From: JAWLDA01 sp041686855
GTDB lineage: Bacteria; Bacillota; Limnochordia; DTU080; RSA5
Length of the DNA stretch: 64,000 nt
Reading direction: 5' to 3'
NCBI GenBank assembly: GCA_041686855.1
Contig: JAWLDA010000002.1
Location: 62,001-126,000 of the forward strand
Positions 51,283 to 60,753 of the stretch are shown one piece after another (within the stretch, counting starts at the first letter, position 1; every line of letters starts with the position of its first letter). A model generated the notes under the pieces. It saw nothing but the letters and a program-made list of their open reading frames with translations, did no database searches and was not told where the DNA came from. The translations under genes and the position numbers were made by a program.

Positions 51283-52044
51283 CTAAACGATTCGAGCGAG
51301 CGACTCCGTGTACATCGCCGGCGTTCGACTCCGACTCATGCGACCCACGCTCCGCACGAACCATTGCGAGAGCGCGTCCGGACCTTTGAGCTGGCTCCTG
51401 TGACATTGGACGGCATTCACCTTCTCCTGAATCACTTCGGTGGTATCGACGAGGACATTTGGATGACGAGTCGCGTAAAAGTAGACGCGTGTATCCTGAA
51501 GGACTCCCCGGCGCGCCAAATCGTAGACGGCATGTCCGAGCGCCGCGTGATCGGGGTTTCCACCCGGCAGTGGGCCCTTAGGATCAAAGGCAAAGAGGAC
51601 GTCAGGACGTACACGCCGCCAAATCCGCGCCAGCTTGTCGACCAAACGGGGATCCTCCGTGAGTGTGGAATCCGGCCAATCGTACTGCAGCAGCCTCGAG
51701 CCGAGGACGTGCGCCGACGCCTCTTGCTCCCGCTCTCGAATTCGACCCATGCTGCGCAAGTTGCCAGCGTTCTCGCCCCGAGAGAGGACGGCCATGGTCA
51801 CGTTACTGTGGTTGTGCGCCAGCAAAAACAGGGTGCCACCGAGGAAGAACTCCAAATCCCCAGGGTGCGGTCCAATTGCCAGCACACGCCGGGGCTTGGA
51901 GAGCAACTCCATTCCGGCCTGAAGGGCGACATCAGGCAAGTAAGGCGCGTACAACCTGGCGCCAAGCGTCTGGATCCCGGCTCCGACTGCGGCAATCATT
52001 CCTCCACCGACGAGTGTGCGCACAACTGCGCGCGTCAGCGACAT
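51283..52044 (-). CDS. PIG-L/LmbE-family deacetylase, copy 1, altered catalytic motif
   Basis: 253 residues, with an N-terminal hydrophobic helix (TLVGGGMIAAVGAGIQTLG) that could anchor it. The zinc motif is AIGPHPGDLEFFLGGTL: in the usual HPDD the first Asp, the proposed general base in characterised enzymes, is Gly here, while the His and second Asp metal ligands remain. Later motifs RPDVLFAFDPKG and HAALGHAVYDLARR are intact. It may be inactive or act by another mechanism. GGGGAGG precedes the ATG; 44 bases to the next copy. Confidence 0.82.
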   Translation of the reverse strand: MSLTRAVVRTLVGGGMIAAVGAGIQTLGARLYAPYLPDVALQAGMELLSKPRRVLAIGPHPGDLEFFLGGTLFLLAHNHSNVTMAVLSRGENAGNLRSMGRIREREQEASAHVLGSRLLQYDWPDSTLTEDPRLVDKLARIWRRVRPDVLFAFDPKGPLPGGNPDHAALGHAVYDLARRGVLQDTRVYFYATRHPNVLVDTTEVIQEKVNAVQCHRSQLKGPDALSQWFVRSVGRMSRSRTPAMYTESLARIV

Positions 52045-52104
52045 GCGAATTCCTCCCCGCGCTTTCTAGGAGTAGCGTGCCCAGCGCGGGGAGGTTCGCG
52101 CGTG

Positions 52105-55100
52105 TTAGAATTTGACGCGGAGGCGAACGTGCCACCCATCTCGCCAATCGGAGACCAGGCGAATATCCGGATCGTCGGTGGCGACATTGTTGTAACCCAC
52201 GCCGATCCCCACATCTTGGGTGAGCATCCGCGTCAGTTCCCAGGCCATTCCCTGCCGTTCGGTTCCGAAGTTGTCGTTTAACCTTCGAGCGTAAACGTCG
52301 AGCGAGTGGAGATCGTTCAGTTGAACGTGGGCTCCGATCTGTTGCAATCCCACATTCACGCCGACCCCGGCCGAGGAGATCTCCTGCCACTGGGTGACCG
52401 AGCGCTTCAGCGCCACCTTGCCGCTCAGTGTCATCGCCTGCGTGAGGCGATAACCGGCCTCGACGGCGGCGACCGTTACGGTCGTCTCCTTTGCACTAAA
52501 CCCGGTTGCTACGGAGCCCGCATACTCCCGTTGAACAATTTGAGCGGCTCCGTAGCCACGCCCGGTCACTGGCTCCCGGTACGTCAGTTGGCCCTGTACC
52601 TCCCGAGTGTACACCCGACCATCCGCCGTCGGTTCACCGTCTCCGTTCCATGAGAGTCGCAACTCGTACGCGAAACCATTCTCGGTGCGACCGTCGAGGC
52701 TTAGCCGGTTGGCGATGCTCTGCGCCGTCGCGGTGAGTCGGCGATCTTGTTGAACTGTGATGCGTAGAGGCTGGGCGACGATGTACTCAATCTGCCACGA
52801 CGTCGCATTCTCGGCGTCTCCAGTGGTCGGGTCTGTCACCCGCTCGGCCGAAAGACCGGCGTACAGCCCCGGAACCAACTCCCAGCGATTCTGAAAGCCA
52901 AGAGTCGCCTCTCCACCCTCGGAGGTATCCCGGCTGGGCAGACGGTACCGACCGTAGAGTCGAGGTCCGTCCTTGGGCGTCGACTCCAGGGAGAGCATCC
53001 ACGGGCTCCGGGTCTCGCCTGTGAGGTTCCCTTGGTACTGCACCGACGCGGAGACGGCTTGCGAGAGCTTATGCCGGTACGTGAGGCTCGGCGGTGCAAT
53101 CCTCGTGTCGCCGGATTCGAGTTGGTACTCCTGGCGCAGGCTCAAACGACCGTGCTCGGATGTCGTCACCTCGCTGCTCACGCCGAAAGAGGCCCTGCGA
53201 GTGGCGCTCCACGGGGACGGCTCCGCCCCTGTCGATCGGAGCGTTAGGTCGGCTGAAAGCCACTCCGTCAGCGTGAGCGGGAGCTGTACTTGATCCGTGT
53301 AACTGGGCGCACCGACCTTGGGTCGGCTTTGGTTGTGCTCGTAGCGCAGCTTGAGAGCCGCGGAGAGTTGCCAGTCGACTTGCGTTTGGAGCGTCAAGCC
53401 TTCACTTTGCGCTTTCTCATCGCCCGGCCGGATGTACTCCCCATCTACGTGCAGAGTACGTACGTTGAGTCGCACTCCCTTGAAGGGTGACAATGAGAGC
53501 TGGAGTGCGGCGGCCCGTCCTGCTCTGCGATGAACCGTCGGCTGCTCGTAGGCGAGCTCGTAACCAAGAGCCGCCCCCGTCACGCCCAGTCGCATCCGGC
53601 CATCGATACCGAACGCCGGACGCTCGGCGTCCGAACCGCTCTCTGCGGCGTAACTCAGGGCCACCTCGCCCAAGGCCGTCTCGGGCAGAGCGTAACGCAG
53701 ACCATAGGCGCCTCCGTCCCCAGTGGCGCTGGGAACCGAGTACGTCACCTCGATATAATTGCGTTGGAATGCCCCGTTGTAGGACGGGATCGGCTCACGG
53801 AACAAAAGCGTCCCGGAGCGGTAATCGATCTCGTAGTCAGCGCCCGGCTCCAACCGAATCCGTTCGACGGGCGTGAGAAAATCCTTATCCTCAGGCTCGT
53901 AGGCGGCGAGCCAAACCTCTTCGGTACCCGAAAGAATGTTTGCATCGGCCAGACGGTAGAGACCCGCAATTCCCTGGGCAGGGATCCGATCCTCGCGGGC
54001 TGCCCACCGATGAGTGAACCCATACCCCCTCAGCTCTCCCAACTCGGCGTCGAGGAGGCCCTCAAGGCCGGTCGCCCGCCCGGAACGCTGTGTGAAACGG
54101 TTGGTGCCGCCTGCAGACGGCGAGAAGTCCCCGTACAGCAGGTGACTCTTATACCGCTCCAACCGCACGTAGAATCGGTCGAGTGAGGGCGCCAAGTCGT
54201 CCGTGCTGCTCTCATCCCAGCGCAGACTCATCGGCGGCAGCGCAGTGGCGGGCTCGGCCGCCAACGGACTCCTGCGAGCGTCGTAGCGGGCACCCAAGCG
54301 CCAGCCGTCTTCGTACTCCTCTCTGAAGTAGAGAGAGCCTGCGCTGAGCGGTGCTTCTCCCCCTTCAAGCGAAAACTGCACATCGAGCGCTCCGGCGACG
54401 AAGCGCGGCTCCGGCAGGAAGCGGGTCTGGACCGGCAACTCCCACTCCTGCTCGGCCGTGGCGACAAAGAGGCGGAGCTCGCCTCGGTGATGACCGTCGA
54501 CGCCGAGGAGCAGTTCAAGACTCCCATCCATTGTGCGCAATTGCACGTCGGGGTGTGTGGTGTTCACATCACGGCTGAGAATGCGGCCGCCCTCCGCCCG
54601 CACCGTGAGCGTGGTGCCGTCCTCCACAGGGAGGCCCAGCCCATCGGCGACGCTCAGGCGTACCGGCACGTGCCGCTCCTTGCGGTAGGCGACTGATTCT
54701 GGAACGTGCGCCACCGTCACGCTTGCCGGCGAGCCCACCAGGAGGACCGGGACGTCGTGCCGGTCGGCGCCGGAGAGAGCCGTAAGCGTATTCATTCCTT
54801 CCTCGAGGTTGACGCCGTAATAGGTAAGTGTCAACCTCTGCGTGCGCCCGTCCTCGACCCTTCGACCGACCTGTGTATCGGGCACCGGTTCCCCGTTGCT
54901 GAGGAGTTGTAGCGGTTCGCCCATGCGGCCTGCAATCGTCACCGTCGTCAGGCTCCGATACGATGTGGAGAACGGATCGGGTGAGGTGACCCGCGGCAGC
55001 GCCTCATCACCACGCACGTCCACGGGATGCGCCGTTCGGAGTTCGTCGACTCGACGCTCCAAGATCGCCGCTGCGGAGGAGGGTTGTGGCACGAGCGACT

Positions 55101-58100
55101 CGGATTTGGGCGATCCGGGTCCACTCGCCTCTGACGCGTCCAAGTCCTCTGAGACGGGTACCGCGAAATCGACCATGACGATACCGTTAGGGCGCACGTG
55201 AGCGAAGCTCGACCAACCGCCCAAGCGACCGGAGAGCCGCTCGTCGTCCAGGCTGCCGTCGGCTCGGGGCCCGATCCCGTAGGGCAAGGAAGTCGTCGTC
55301 AACTTGACGCTGCGGACGCCGGGCTCGATTTCGTCGAGCGTGTAAAAGCCGAGCTTATCCGTGACGGCGCGACGGCCGTCATCGAGCACGATATCGACAC
55401 CGGGGACGCCATCCTCGTCGGATCCGGGTTGACCGTCGCCGTCACGGTCGACAAAGACGCGTCCAACGATACGGCCACGGAAGCCGAACAAACCTTCCAG
55501 CACTCGGACCCTGGCCTTGGCCGGACCCATTCGAAACGCGTGACCGCCGGCTGCCTCACCGAGAACGTAGGCGACGTTCATACCATCGGAGTCAGCGGCG
55601 TCGAGCGAGACAGCCGCGGCGTACGTAATAGTGTGGGAGGTCTGGGGCGCCATATCGCTAAGTGGCCATTCGAGTCTCCGCCCCGATTGAGCCGGGTTGG
55701 GCGCCGGCGCACCGTCCACAAGCGACGAGCCGGGCACGTACACAAACCCCTCCGGCAGTGTGTCTTCCAAAGCGATCGAGAAGCCGTCCGTGCTCTCCGA
55801 CCGGTTCTCCACGACCACCTCGTACCGTACCACGTCGCCAATCGACGCCTCGCCTTGATCGGAACGTTTGTTTACGTGCATATCCGGCCAGTCGGCCACT
55901 TTCGTGTTGGCCATGGCGGTGACGAAACGGTGATCTCCTTGGAGTTGAGCCTTCGCCGTATTCGTGAGGGTGCTGCCGTCAGGTACAGCGCCCACGGTGA
56001 CGTCGTAGCGGAGCATCACCGTCGAGTTGGGTGCGACGTTATTCAGGTTCCAGGTGAGCGTGTGCGCTCCGGCGTCGTAGACGCCACCGGCGTTCACTGA
56101 TCCTGGCTCAAACGTGAGGTCTGCCGGAAGTTGATCCTCCACCGCGACTTGTGCAAACGCGGAGTCTGATGTGTTCTCTACATGAATGAGATAGGAAATT
56201 CGTTCGCCGACCCGACTGTACGGTCGCAGCGTCTCCTTTGTCAGCTTGATCTGCTCAGAACCAAGCGGTTCGACCATAAGCGTGAGCGCCACCTGGTCAC
56301 CCTGCACCATCATGGGGTTGCTCTCGTACGGGCGGTACCCCGGCGCCTCAACGACAAGCTTGTAGTAACCGGGCTGCACAAAGAAGCGGTAGACACCGTC
56401 GCCATCCGTGCGGGTCGGGTTTGACTGAGATCCCGATTCCGCCGCCGGCAGGGCGACGAGTTGCCCTTCGATGGGCGGTCCGGCCCACCTCAAGTAGACA
56501 AGGGCGTTCGCCACGGGTTGCTTGGTTATTTTATCCAGCACGAATCCAAGGGGCTCGACCAACATGTTGAGGTTGACCACCATGTCTCCCGGTCGAACGT
56601 CTTGGACACTCTTTTCAGCGCCGCGTCCGTCCTGTGTACGGGCCCGCACGCGCCAGGTCGGACGGGAGTACGTCTCCATGAGCGAGACGCCCTGTGGCCT
56701 AAAGTGTGCCCCTGCACCGACGCCCGGGAGCCGGGCCGCCTGCAGGCCGGCACTTTGCGCGGCCATCTGCCGCTGCTCCTCCGTGATGACGAACGTGTAA
56801 TCACCCTCGGCGTCGGTCGTCGTCGTCGCTAGCCGGACACCATTCTCATCGAACAAGTCGACGACCGCATGAGGCATCCCCTCGCCCGTAGCTCGATCGA
56901 CGAGGCGACCGCGAATGGTAACTGGTGGGAATGTGACGGCGTCAAAGGCCTCTTCCACTTCGATGTTAGGCAAGTCAAAGGTGTCGGTGCCGCCCTCCGT
57001 ATTGCGTACGACGACCAGTTTGTACGCACCCTCAGGCACCGGAAAGATGTAGTATCCGTTCTCGTCCGTGTACTTGACGGTCGGGGAACCGATGGGATTT
57101 CCCAGGTTGTCGACCCGAATGAGCCGCACTTCGACGCCCGCCTCGGGGTAACCCGTCTCCACGTTGATGAGGCGGCCGACGATCGCACCGGGAGAGAAGT
57201 ACATGCTGAGCCGCTCTCGCACTTCCCCGGTATCCGGGTTCCATGCCGTCACCGTCACCGGCACCTGCGTGTACTCATTCGATTGAATGTTGGGCGAGAC
57301 GAGCTCGGCCTCCGCGATGCCACCGTTGGCTAGGACAAGCAAGCACGAATCGCCGTTAGCCACGGCCGGCGGACAGACTTCCGTCCCGGATGTCAACGCC
57401 TTTAACGTCCCTAGCGGCGCACGGAACGTAATGACCGAACTATCCTCGACAGGGTTCCCCACCATGTCCGTCACGACGGCGGTGATACGGCTCACCGCTT
57501 TCCCGTCGGCTCGGATCACGTTGGGGTCAGCAAAGATGGAGATGAATGATGGAGCCCGCGTCGCCAACTGCGCGTCCTTGCGACTCTCGAGGATGAGGCT
57601 CCCCGAGTGCTGCAGACGGGCTTGCTGCACGACGACTTTCCCCGGACCGTGCCCCTCCTGAGCGAGTAAGGTGATTTGCAGCTCGTGATCGCTTTCGGCT
57701 CCGATTTGGCCGAGTGACCACGTTACGGTGTGGGTTCCGGGATGATAGACGCCTCCGTCTGTGGAGGAGACGTACGTTACATACGGTGAGAGCGGCGCTG
57801 TCACGGAGAGCGCCTGCACAGCTCGGGTTCCGGTGTTGCCGTAATGGATGGGCAGCACAAACTCGCGGCCCTCATACACAAACTCCTCCGCCTTTTCGAC
57901 GGAGATATACGGGGCGGAATCAGCCACCTCAAGTTGATTCGCGGCGGCAGCCACCTTGGTGCTATCCCCAACGGAGATCGCACGAACACGCACCGTGTGC
58001 GTCATGAACGGTGCGTTGTCAGGGACGCGTGCGACAAACAGCAGGCGGCGTGAATCGCCCGGTGAGATGGGACCCGAGTCAACGTGCCCATCGCCGGAAG

Positions 58101-58686
58101 TATCCGAGATACGAATATCGCCACCGCTCCAGCGACCGTTCTCGTCGAGATCGTACCACCATTCACCCGTCATGCCTGCGGGAAGATCGTGCTCTAGGTT
58201 GAACGTGTCGGCGACGTTCCCTTTGTTGGTCAGCGTGTATATAAAGGAAGCGTTTCCTCCGGGCATCACCGCACGATCCCCACTCGGGGTGAGCACGCCG
58301 GCTCGGTAGGCCAGCACCTGCAGGTTAACCCGGTTGCTCATCACCTGGGTGATGATGTTGGCCGCATAGCGGTACGTGACCCGCACTTGGAAGTCGATGT
58401 TGCCGACCGTTTCGATTTCGGCGTCATCAGGAGACTGGGCAAGGGCGCCCGCAGGAACGAGCGCCATGCCCAGCATCAAGGCGAGGAGCAGGGAGATGAT
58501 GAGACCGCTTGTGAGATGCGGGCTGCATGCGCTGTGTTGGTTGCAATTGCTGTGTTGGCCGCGATAGCTGTGTCTGCTGTGTCTGCTGTGTCTGCCGCGT
58601 TTACTGCCTTCATCGCGTTTGCGGACGGAGTGGCGCGTCGCGTGGTGCGATGATTGAGAAGCATGAGTGCGCGCAGTCCTCACCAT
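52105..58686 (-). CDS. Giant secreted protein with DUF11/Cna-B repeats and a C-terminal beta-barrel-like domain
   Basis: About 2,193 residues from the second ATG (a GTG follows). A Ser/His/Arg-rich N-region with HSRHSRHS repeats precedes a membrane segment ending ALVPAGALA. Then: several COG1470/DUF11-type modules (ISVEKAEEFVYEGREFVLP, LPADLTFEPGSVNAGG), invasin-like Ig, carboxypeptidase-regulatory-like folds (LVDRATGEGMPHAVVDLFDE) and SdrD-type VFVDRDGDGQPGSDEDG. From about residue 1270 sequence alternates polar/apolar strands, includes LEPGADYEIDYRSGTLLF, and the chain ends WHVRLRVKF, like an outer-membrane barrel. Surface adhesin or export channel is a guess. Confidence 0.75.
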   Translation of the reverse strand: MVRTARTHASQSSHHATRHSVRKRDEGSKRGRHSRHSRHSYRGQHSNCNQHSACSPHLTSGLIISLLLALMLGMALVPAGALAQSPDDAEIETVGNIDFQVRVTYRYAANIITQVMSNRVNLQVLAYRAGVLTPSGDRAVMPGGNASFIYTLTNKGNVADTFNLEHDLPAGMTGEWWYDLDENGRWSGGDIRISDTSGDGHVDSGPISPGDSRRLLFVARVPDNAPFMTHTVRVRAISVGDSTKVAAAANQLEVADSAPYISVEKAEEFVYEGREFVLPIHYGNTGTRAVQALSVTAPLSPYVTYVSSTDGGVYHPGTHTVTWSLGQIGAESDHELQITLLAQEGHGPGKVVVQQARLQHSGSLILESRKDAQLATRAPSFISIFADPNVIRADGKAVSRITAVVTDMVGNPVEDSSVITFRAPLGTLKALTSGTEVCPPAVANGDSCLLVLANGGIAEAELVSPNIQSNEYTQVPVTVTAWNPDTGEVRERLSMYFSPGAIVGRLINVETGYPEAGVEVRLIRVDNLGNPIGSPTVKYTDENGYYIFPVPEGAYKLVVVRNTEGGTDTFDLPNIEVEEAFDAVTFPPVTIRGRLVDRATGEGMPHAVVDLFDENGVRLATTTTDAEGDYTFVITEEQRQMAAQSAGLQAARLPGVGAGAHFRPQGVSLMETYSRPTWRVRARTQDGRGAEKSVQDVRPGDMVVNLNMLVEPLGFVLDKITKQPVANALVYLRWAGPPIEGQLVALPAAESGSQSNPTRTDGDGVYRFFVQPGYYKLVVEAPGYRPYESNPMMVQGDQVALTLMVEPLGSEQIKLTKETLRPYSRVGERISYLIHVENTSDSAFAQVAVEDQLPADLTFEPGSVNAGGVYDAGAHTLTWNLNNVAPNSTVMLRYDVTVGAVPDGSTLTNTAKAQLQGDHRFVTAMANTKVADWPDMHVNKRSDQGEASIGDVVRYEVVVENRSESTDGFSIALEDTLPEGFVYVPGSSLVDGAPAPNPAQSGRRLEWPLSDMAPQTSHTITYAAAVSLDAADSDGMNVAYVLGEAAGGHAFRMGPAKARVRVLEGLFGFRGRIVGRVFVDRDGDGQPGSDEDGVPGVDIVLDDGRRAVTDKLGFYTLDEIEPGVRSVKLTTTSLPYGIGPRADGSLDDERLSGRLGGWSSFAHVRPNGIVMVDFAVPVSEDLDASEASGPGSPKSESLVPQPSSAAAILERRVDELRTAHPVDVRGDEALPRVTSPDPFSTSYRSLTTVTIAGRMGEPLQLLSNGEPVPDTQVGRRVEDGRTQRLTLTYYGVNLEEGMNTLTALSGADRHDVPVLLVGSPASVTVAHVPESVAYRKERHVPVRLSVADGLGLPVEDGTTLTVRAEGGRILSRDVNTTHPDVQLRTMDGSLELLLGVDGHHRGELRLFVATAEQEWELPVQTRFLPEPRFVAGALDVQFSLEGGEAPLSAGSLYFREEYEDGWRLGARYDARRSPLAAEPATALPPMSLRWDESSTDDLAPSLDRFYVRLERYKSHLLYGDFSPSAGGTNRFTQRSGRATGLEGLLDAELGELRGYGFTHRWAAREDRIPAQGIAGLYRLADANILSGTEEVWLAAYEPEDKDFLTPVERIRLEPGADYEIDYRSGTLLFREPIPSYNGAFQRNYIEVTYSVPSATGDGGAYGLRYALPETALGEVALSYAAESGSDAERPAFGIDGRMRLGVTGAALGYELAYEQPTVHRRAGRAAALQLSLSPFKGVRLNVRTLHVDGEYIRPGDEKAQSEGLTLQTQVDWQLSAALKLRYEHNQSRPKVGAPSYTDQVQLPLTLTEWLSADLTLRSTGAEPSPWSATRRASFGVSSEVTTSEHGRLSLRQEYQLESGDTRIAPPSLTYRHKLSQAVSASVQYQGNLTGETRSPWMLSLESTPKDGPRLYGRYRLPSRDTSEGGEATLGFQNRWELVPGLYAGLSAERVTDPTTGDAENATSWQIEYIVAQPLRITVQQDRRLTATAQSIANRLSLDGRTENGFAYELRLSWNGDGEPTADGRVYTREVQGQLTYREPVTGRGYGAAQIVQREYAGSVATGFSAKETTVTVAAVEAGYRLTQAMTLSGKVALKRSVTQWQEISSAGVGVNVGLQQIGAHVQLNDLHSLDVYARRLNDNFGTERQGMAWELTRMLTQDVGIGVGYNNVATDDPDIRLVSDWRDGWHVRLRVKF
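58569..58595 (-). repeat. 9-base tandem repeat in the N-region of the giant protein
   Basis: TGTGTCTGC occurs three times in a row on the plus strand and encodes the Arg-His-Ser repeats of the giant protein on the minus strand. Flanking sequence shows similar but imperfect copies. Confidence 0.8.
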
Positions 58687-58711
58687 CATCTCCCCCTTTC
58701 CCCTGAAATCA

Positions 58712-58749
58712 ACTCGCTCAGGCGATGCCCCCACATCGCCCGAGCGAGT
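58712..58749 (-). terminator. Hairpin 2 between surface genes
   Basis: ACTCGCTC(A)GGCGAT pairs with ATCGCC(C)GAGCGAGT. On the minus strand it lies before the giant gene and is followed by TTGATTTC. May be a weak terminator or an RNA-processing site. Confidence 0.5.
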
Positions 58750-58755
58750 CCCCGT

Positions 58756-58784
58756 GACGCTGGGCGGACGGACCGCCCAGCGTC
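58756..58784 (-). terminator. Hairpin 1 between surface genes
   Basis: Perfect 12-base-pair stem GACGCTGGGCGG / CCGCCCAGCGTC with a five-base loop, 16 bases after the stop of the gene at 58801. No T tract follows, so it could stabilise the upstream message rather than stop transcription. Confidence 0.5.
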
Positions 58785-58800
58785 GTGATGCGTTGTGTTG

Positions 58801-60714
58801 TTACTTCACCTTGCCGGAGTAGGTGATGGTGAGGGTATCGCCGACCGGGAGTGTAATTGGTCCGATCGTGATTACCCCATTATCATCAGTGCATGCTTGA
58901 ACCGCATCACCAATTTTGCATGAGACATCGCCTTGATACTCAATCGGCGCTGGGATTGTGTGAGTGACGTTTAGGTCCGTGGCGTCCTCACGACCTTCAT
59001 TCGTAACTTCAGCCTTGATGTAGACAGTGTCCCCTGGAACAAGCTGATCCGCATCGTCCGTGTGCTCAGCATCCATCCAAACCGTCAATAGAGCCGTGAT
59101 GTCAGGAGCGTGCACGTCGATCGTGATTTCGACGAGGTTTGAGAGTACGCCCACGTCTACCAGCGACTCTGCCTGAATCTCCACCACATCCGCGTTATCT
59201 TCATCCTCTGTGCCAGGACCAAATTCCACAGAAACCGTACACAGTTTTTGCTCTCCTGGATCTAAGTCACCTGTGGTAGCAACATTATCGTTACACTCAA
59301 TACTCCACGGGAACTTGACTTCGGCACCGTCCATGACCTGAGTGACGACCCCGAGCGAATAGCCATCCACCACGTTCCCTTCATTACGAACCCACACCTC
59401 AAAGGTCTCACCATTGCCGGGTTTAGTGATTCGAGAAATTGGGACAGGATTGGCCGACGGATATGCCCCGTCGGAAGCCTCATATACTTTAACGAGTAAA
59501 AGCTCAAGCACTTCAATTTCCGGCACCGGATCGGGTGACGGATATCCTACGTCCCCAGGCACGAGACCGCCAACCACTGGCGCAGCCGGGATGTTCCATT
59601 CGGCCCCCGCCTTGTCAACGTAGTTGAGGTTCCCGGTGAACAGATACGTTGTATCACTCTCTTCGTTCGTCGGTTCTTCATACGCATCGACGGTGATGTC
59701 GAATGCTATCGGAAGATTACCGTTACTGGGGAATACATTGGAGCACGTGATTGTAATTGTGCGAGTGTTGGAATCGTACGACGCACTACACCCATACGGA
59801 GGATTCTGATGATCCTCACCTACTCCGAGTGTATCTTCATCTAAGGTCACACCTGGCGGCACGGCAAATGTTGCAGTAATGCTTATATCGTCATTGATGT
59901 CTACCTCGGCCCAACTTGGATTGTGAATCGTCCCAGTAAACGGTACCGTATCTCTTGGATACGCCTGGAACTCTTCCCGCTGGCGGTCACTTGTGTCGGA
60001 AAACTCGGATGACGCTTCACCAGGGGTAAGCAGGAATGTGAGCAGATTCCTGACAATCTTGACAACCATGATTGCAGACTGTTCCGTTCTTGCCTCCAGT
60101 TCAGGAAGGTTCGCCAGCCCTTCAATCTCCGGTTGTGTCTGCGGCGTTGTGACCACGAGGCGAACTTCAAGGAGTTCCTCGTCTTGCACGTCTTCCCCAG
60201 CGATCAGACGCACAGTTACTGCTTGATTATTGCCCGCCGGGATTGTAACGTCGGAATCGACGGTTCCATCCACTCGAATCTCCACGGACCAACCTTCTGG
60301 GAGGGCCGGATGTTCACCCACACCGGGAACGCCCCATTCGCCATCTACACGAGTTTCATACGAGAGTAAGAATTCGTCTTGATAGTTTCCAAGATTATAG
60401 ATGGTAGCAGAAAAGTCCGTTGACGCATCCGGACGGCGATACATCTCTTGGTCACCGTCATCCGAGAGTTCCCAGGCTCGGACCTGTATAACAGTTACCT
60501 CATAGCTGTCCGAGACTTCCTGGTCTTCATCACTTCCATCGCTATACGTCACATTCACATCGAACGTAATCGTGCTCGGAGCAGTTTCGTTAGTCCACTC
60601 TGGGTCTTCAGCCAACGCCACCCCACTACCGCCAACAATCCCAGCGCAAAGAAGCAGCGCCGCTGCGAACAGCACTAAGGCGATTCTCCCCACACCGTGC
60701 TTCGCATGTACCAT
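58801..60714 (-). CDS. Secreted DUF11-like repeat protein
   Basis: 637 residues from ATG 60714, nine bases after AGGGGG. Signal peptide ending GSGVALA-EDPEW. The mature chain is very acidic, with beta-sandwich repeats of the COG1470/DUF11 kind: YNLGNYQDEFLLSY, HNPSWAEVDIN, VRNEGNVVDGYSLG, and a final NEGREDATDLNVTHTIPAP module. Few Lys; several Cys pairs. No anchor motif or SLH domain is visible. Second of a run of at least four such minus-strand genes, so possibly one surface complex. Confidence 0.75.
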   Translation of the reverse strand: MVHAKHGVGRIALVLFAAALLLCAGIVGGSGVALAEDPEWTNETAPSTITFDVNVTYSDGSDEDQEVSDSYEVTVIQVRAWELSDDGDQEMYRRPDASTDFSATIYNLGNYQDEFLLSYETRVDGEWGVPGVGEHPALPEGWSVEIRVDGTVDSDVTIPAGNNQAVTVRLIAGEDVQDEELLEVRLVVTTPQTQPEIEGLANLPELEARTEQSAIMVVKIVRNLLTFLLTPGEASSEFSDTSDRQREEFQAYPRDTVPFTGTIHNPSWAEVDINDDISITATFAVPPGVTLDEDTLGVGEDHQNPPYGCSASYDSNTRTITITCSNVFPSNGNLPIAFDITVDAYEEPTNEESDTTYLFTGNLNYVDKAGAEWNIPAAPVVGGLVPGDVGYPSPDPVPEIEVLELLLVKVYEASDGAYPSANPVPISRITKPGNGETFEVWVRNEGNVVDGYSLGVVTQVMDGAEVKFPWSIECNDNVATTGDLDPGEQKLCTVSVEFGPGTEDEDNADVVEIQAESLVDVGVLSNLVEITIDVHAPDITALLTVWMDAEHTDDADQLVPGDTVYIKAEVTNEGREDATDLNVTHTIPAPIEYQGDVSCKIGDAVQACTDDNGVITIGPITLPVGDTLTITYSGKVK

Positions 60715-60753
60715 GCTGTGCAACCCCCTAGTCGTTTCTTCGATTTGCTGTCG

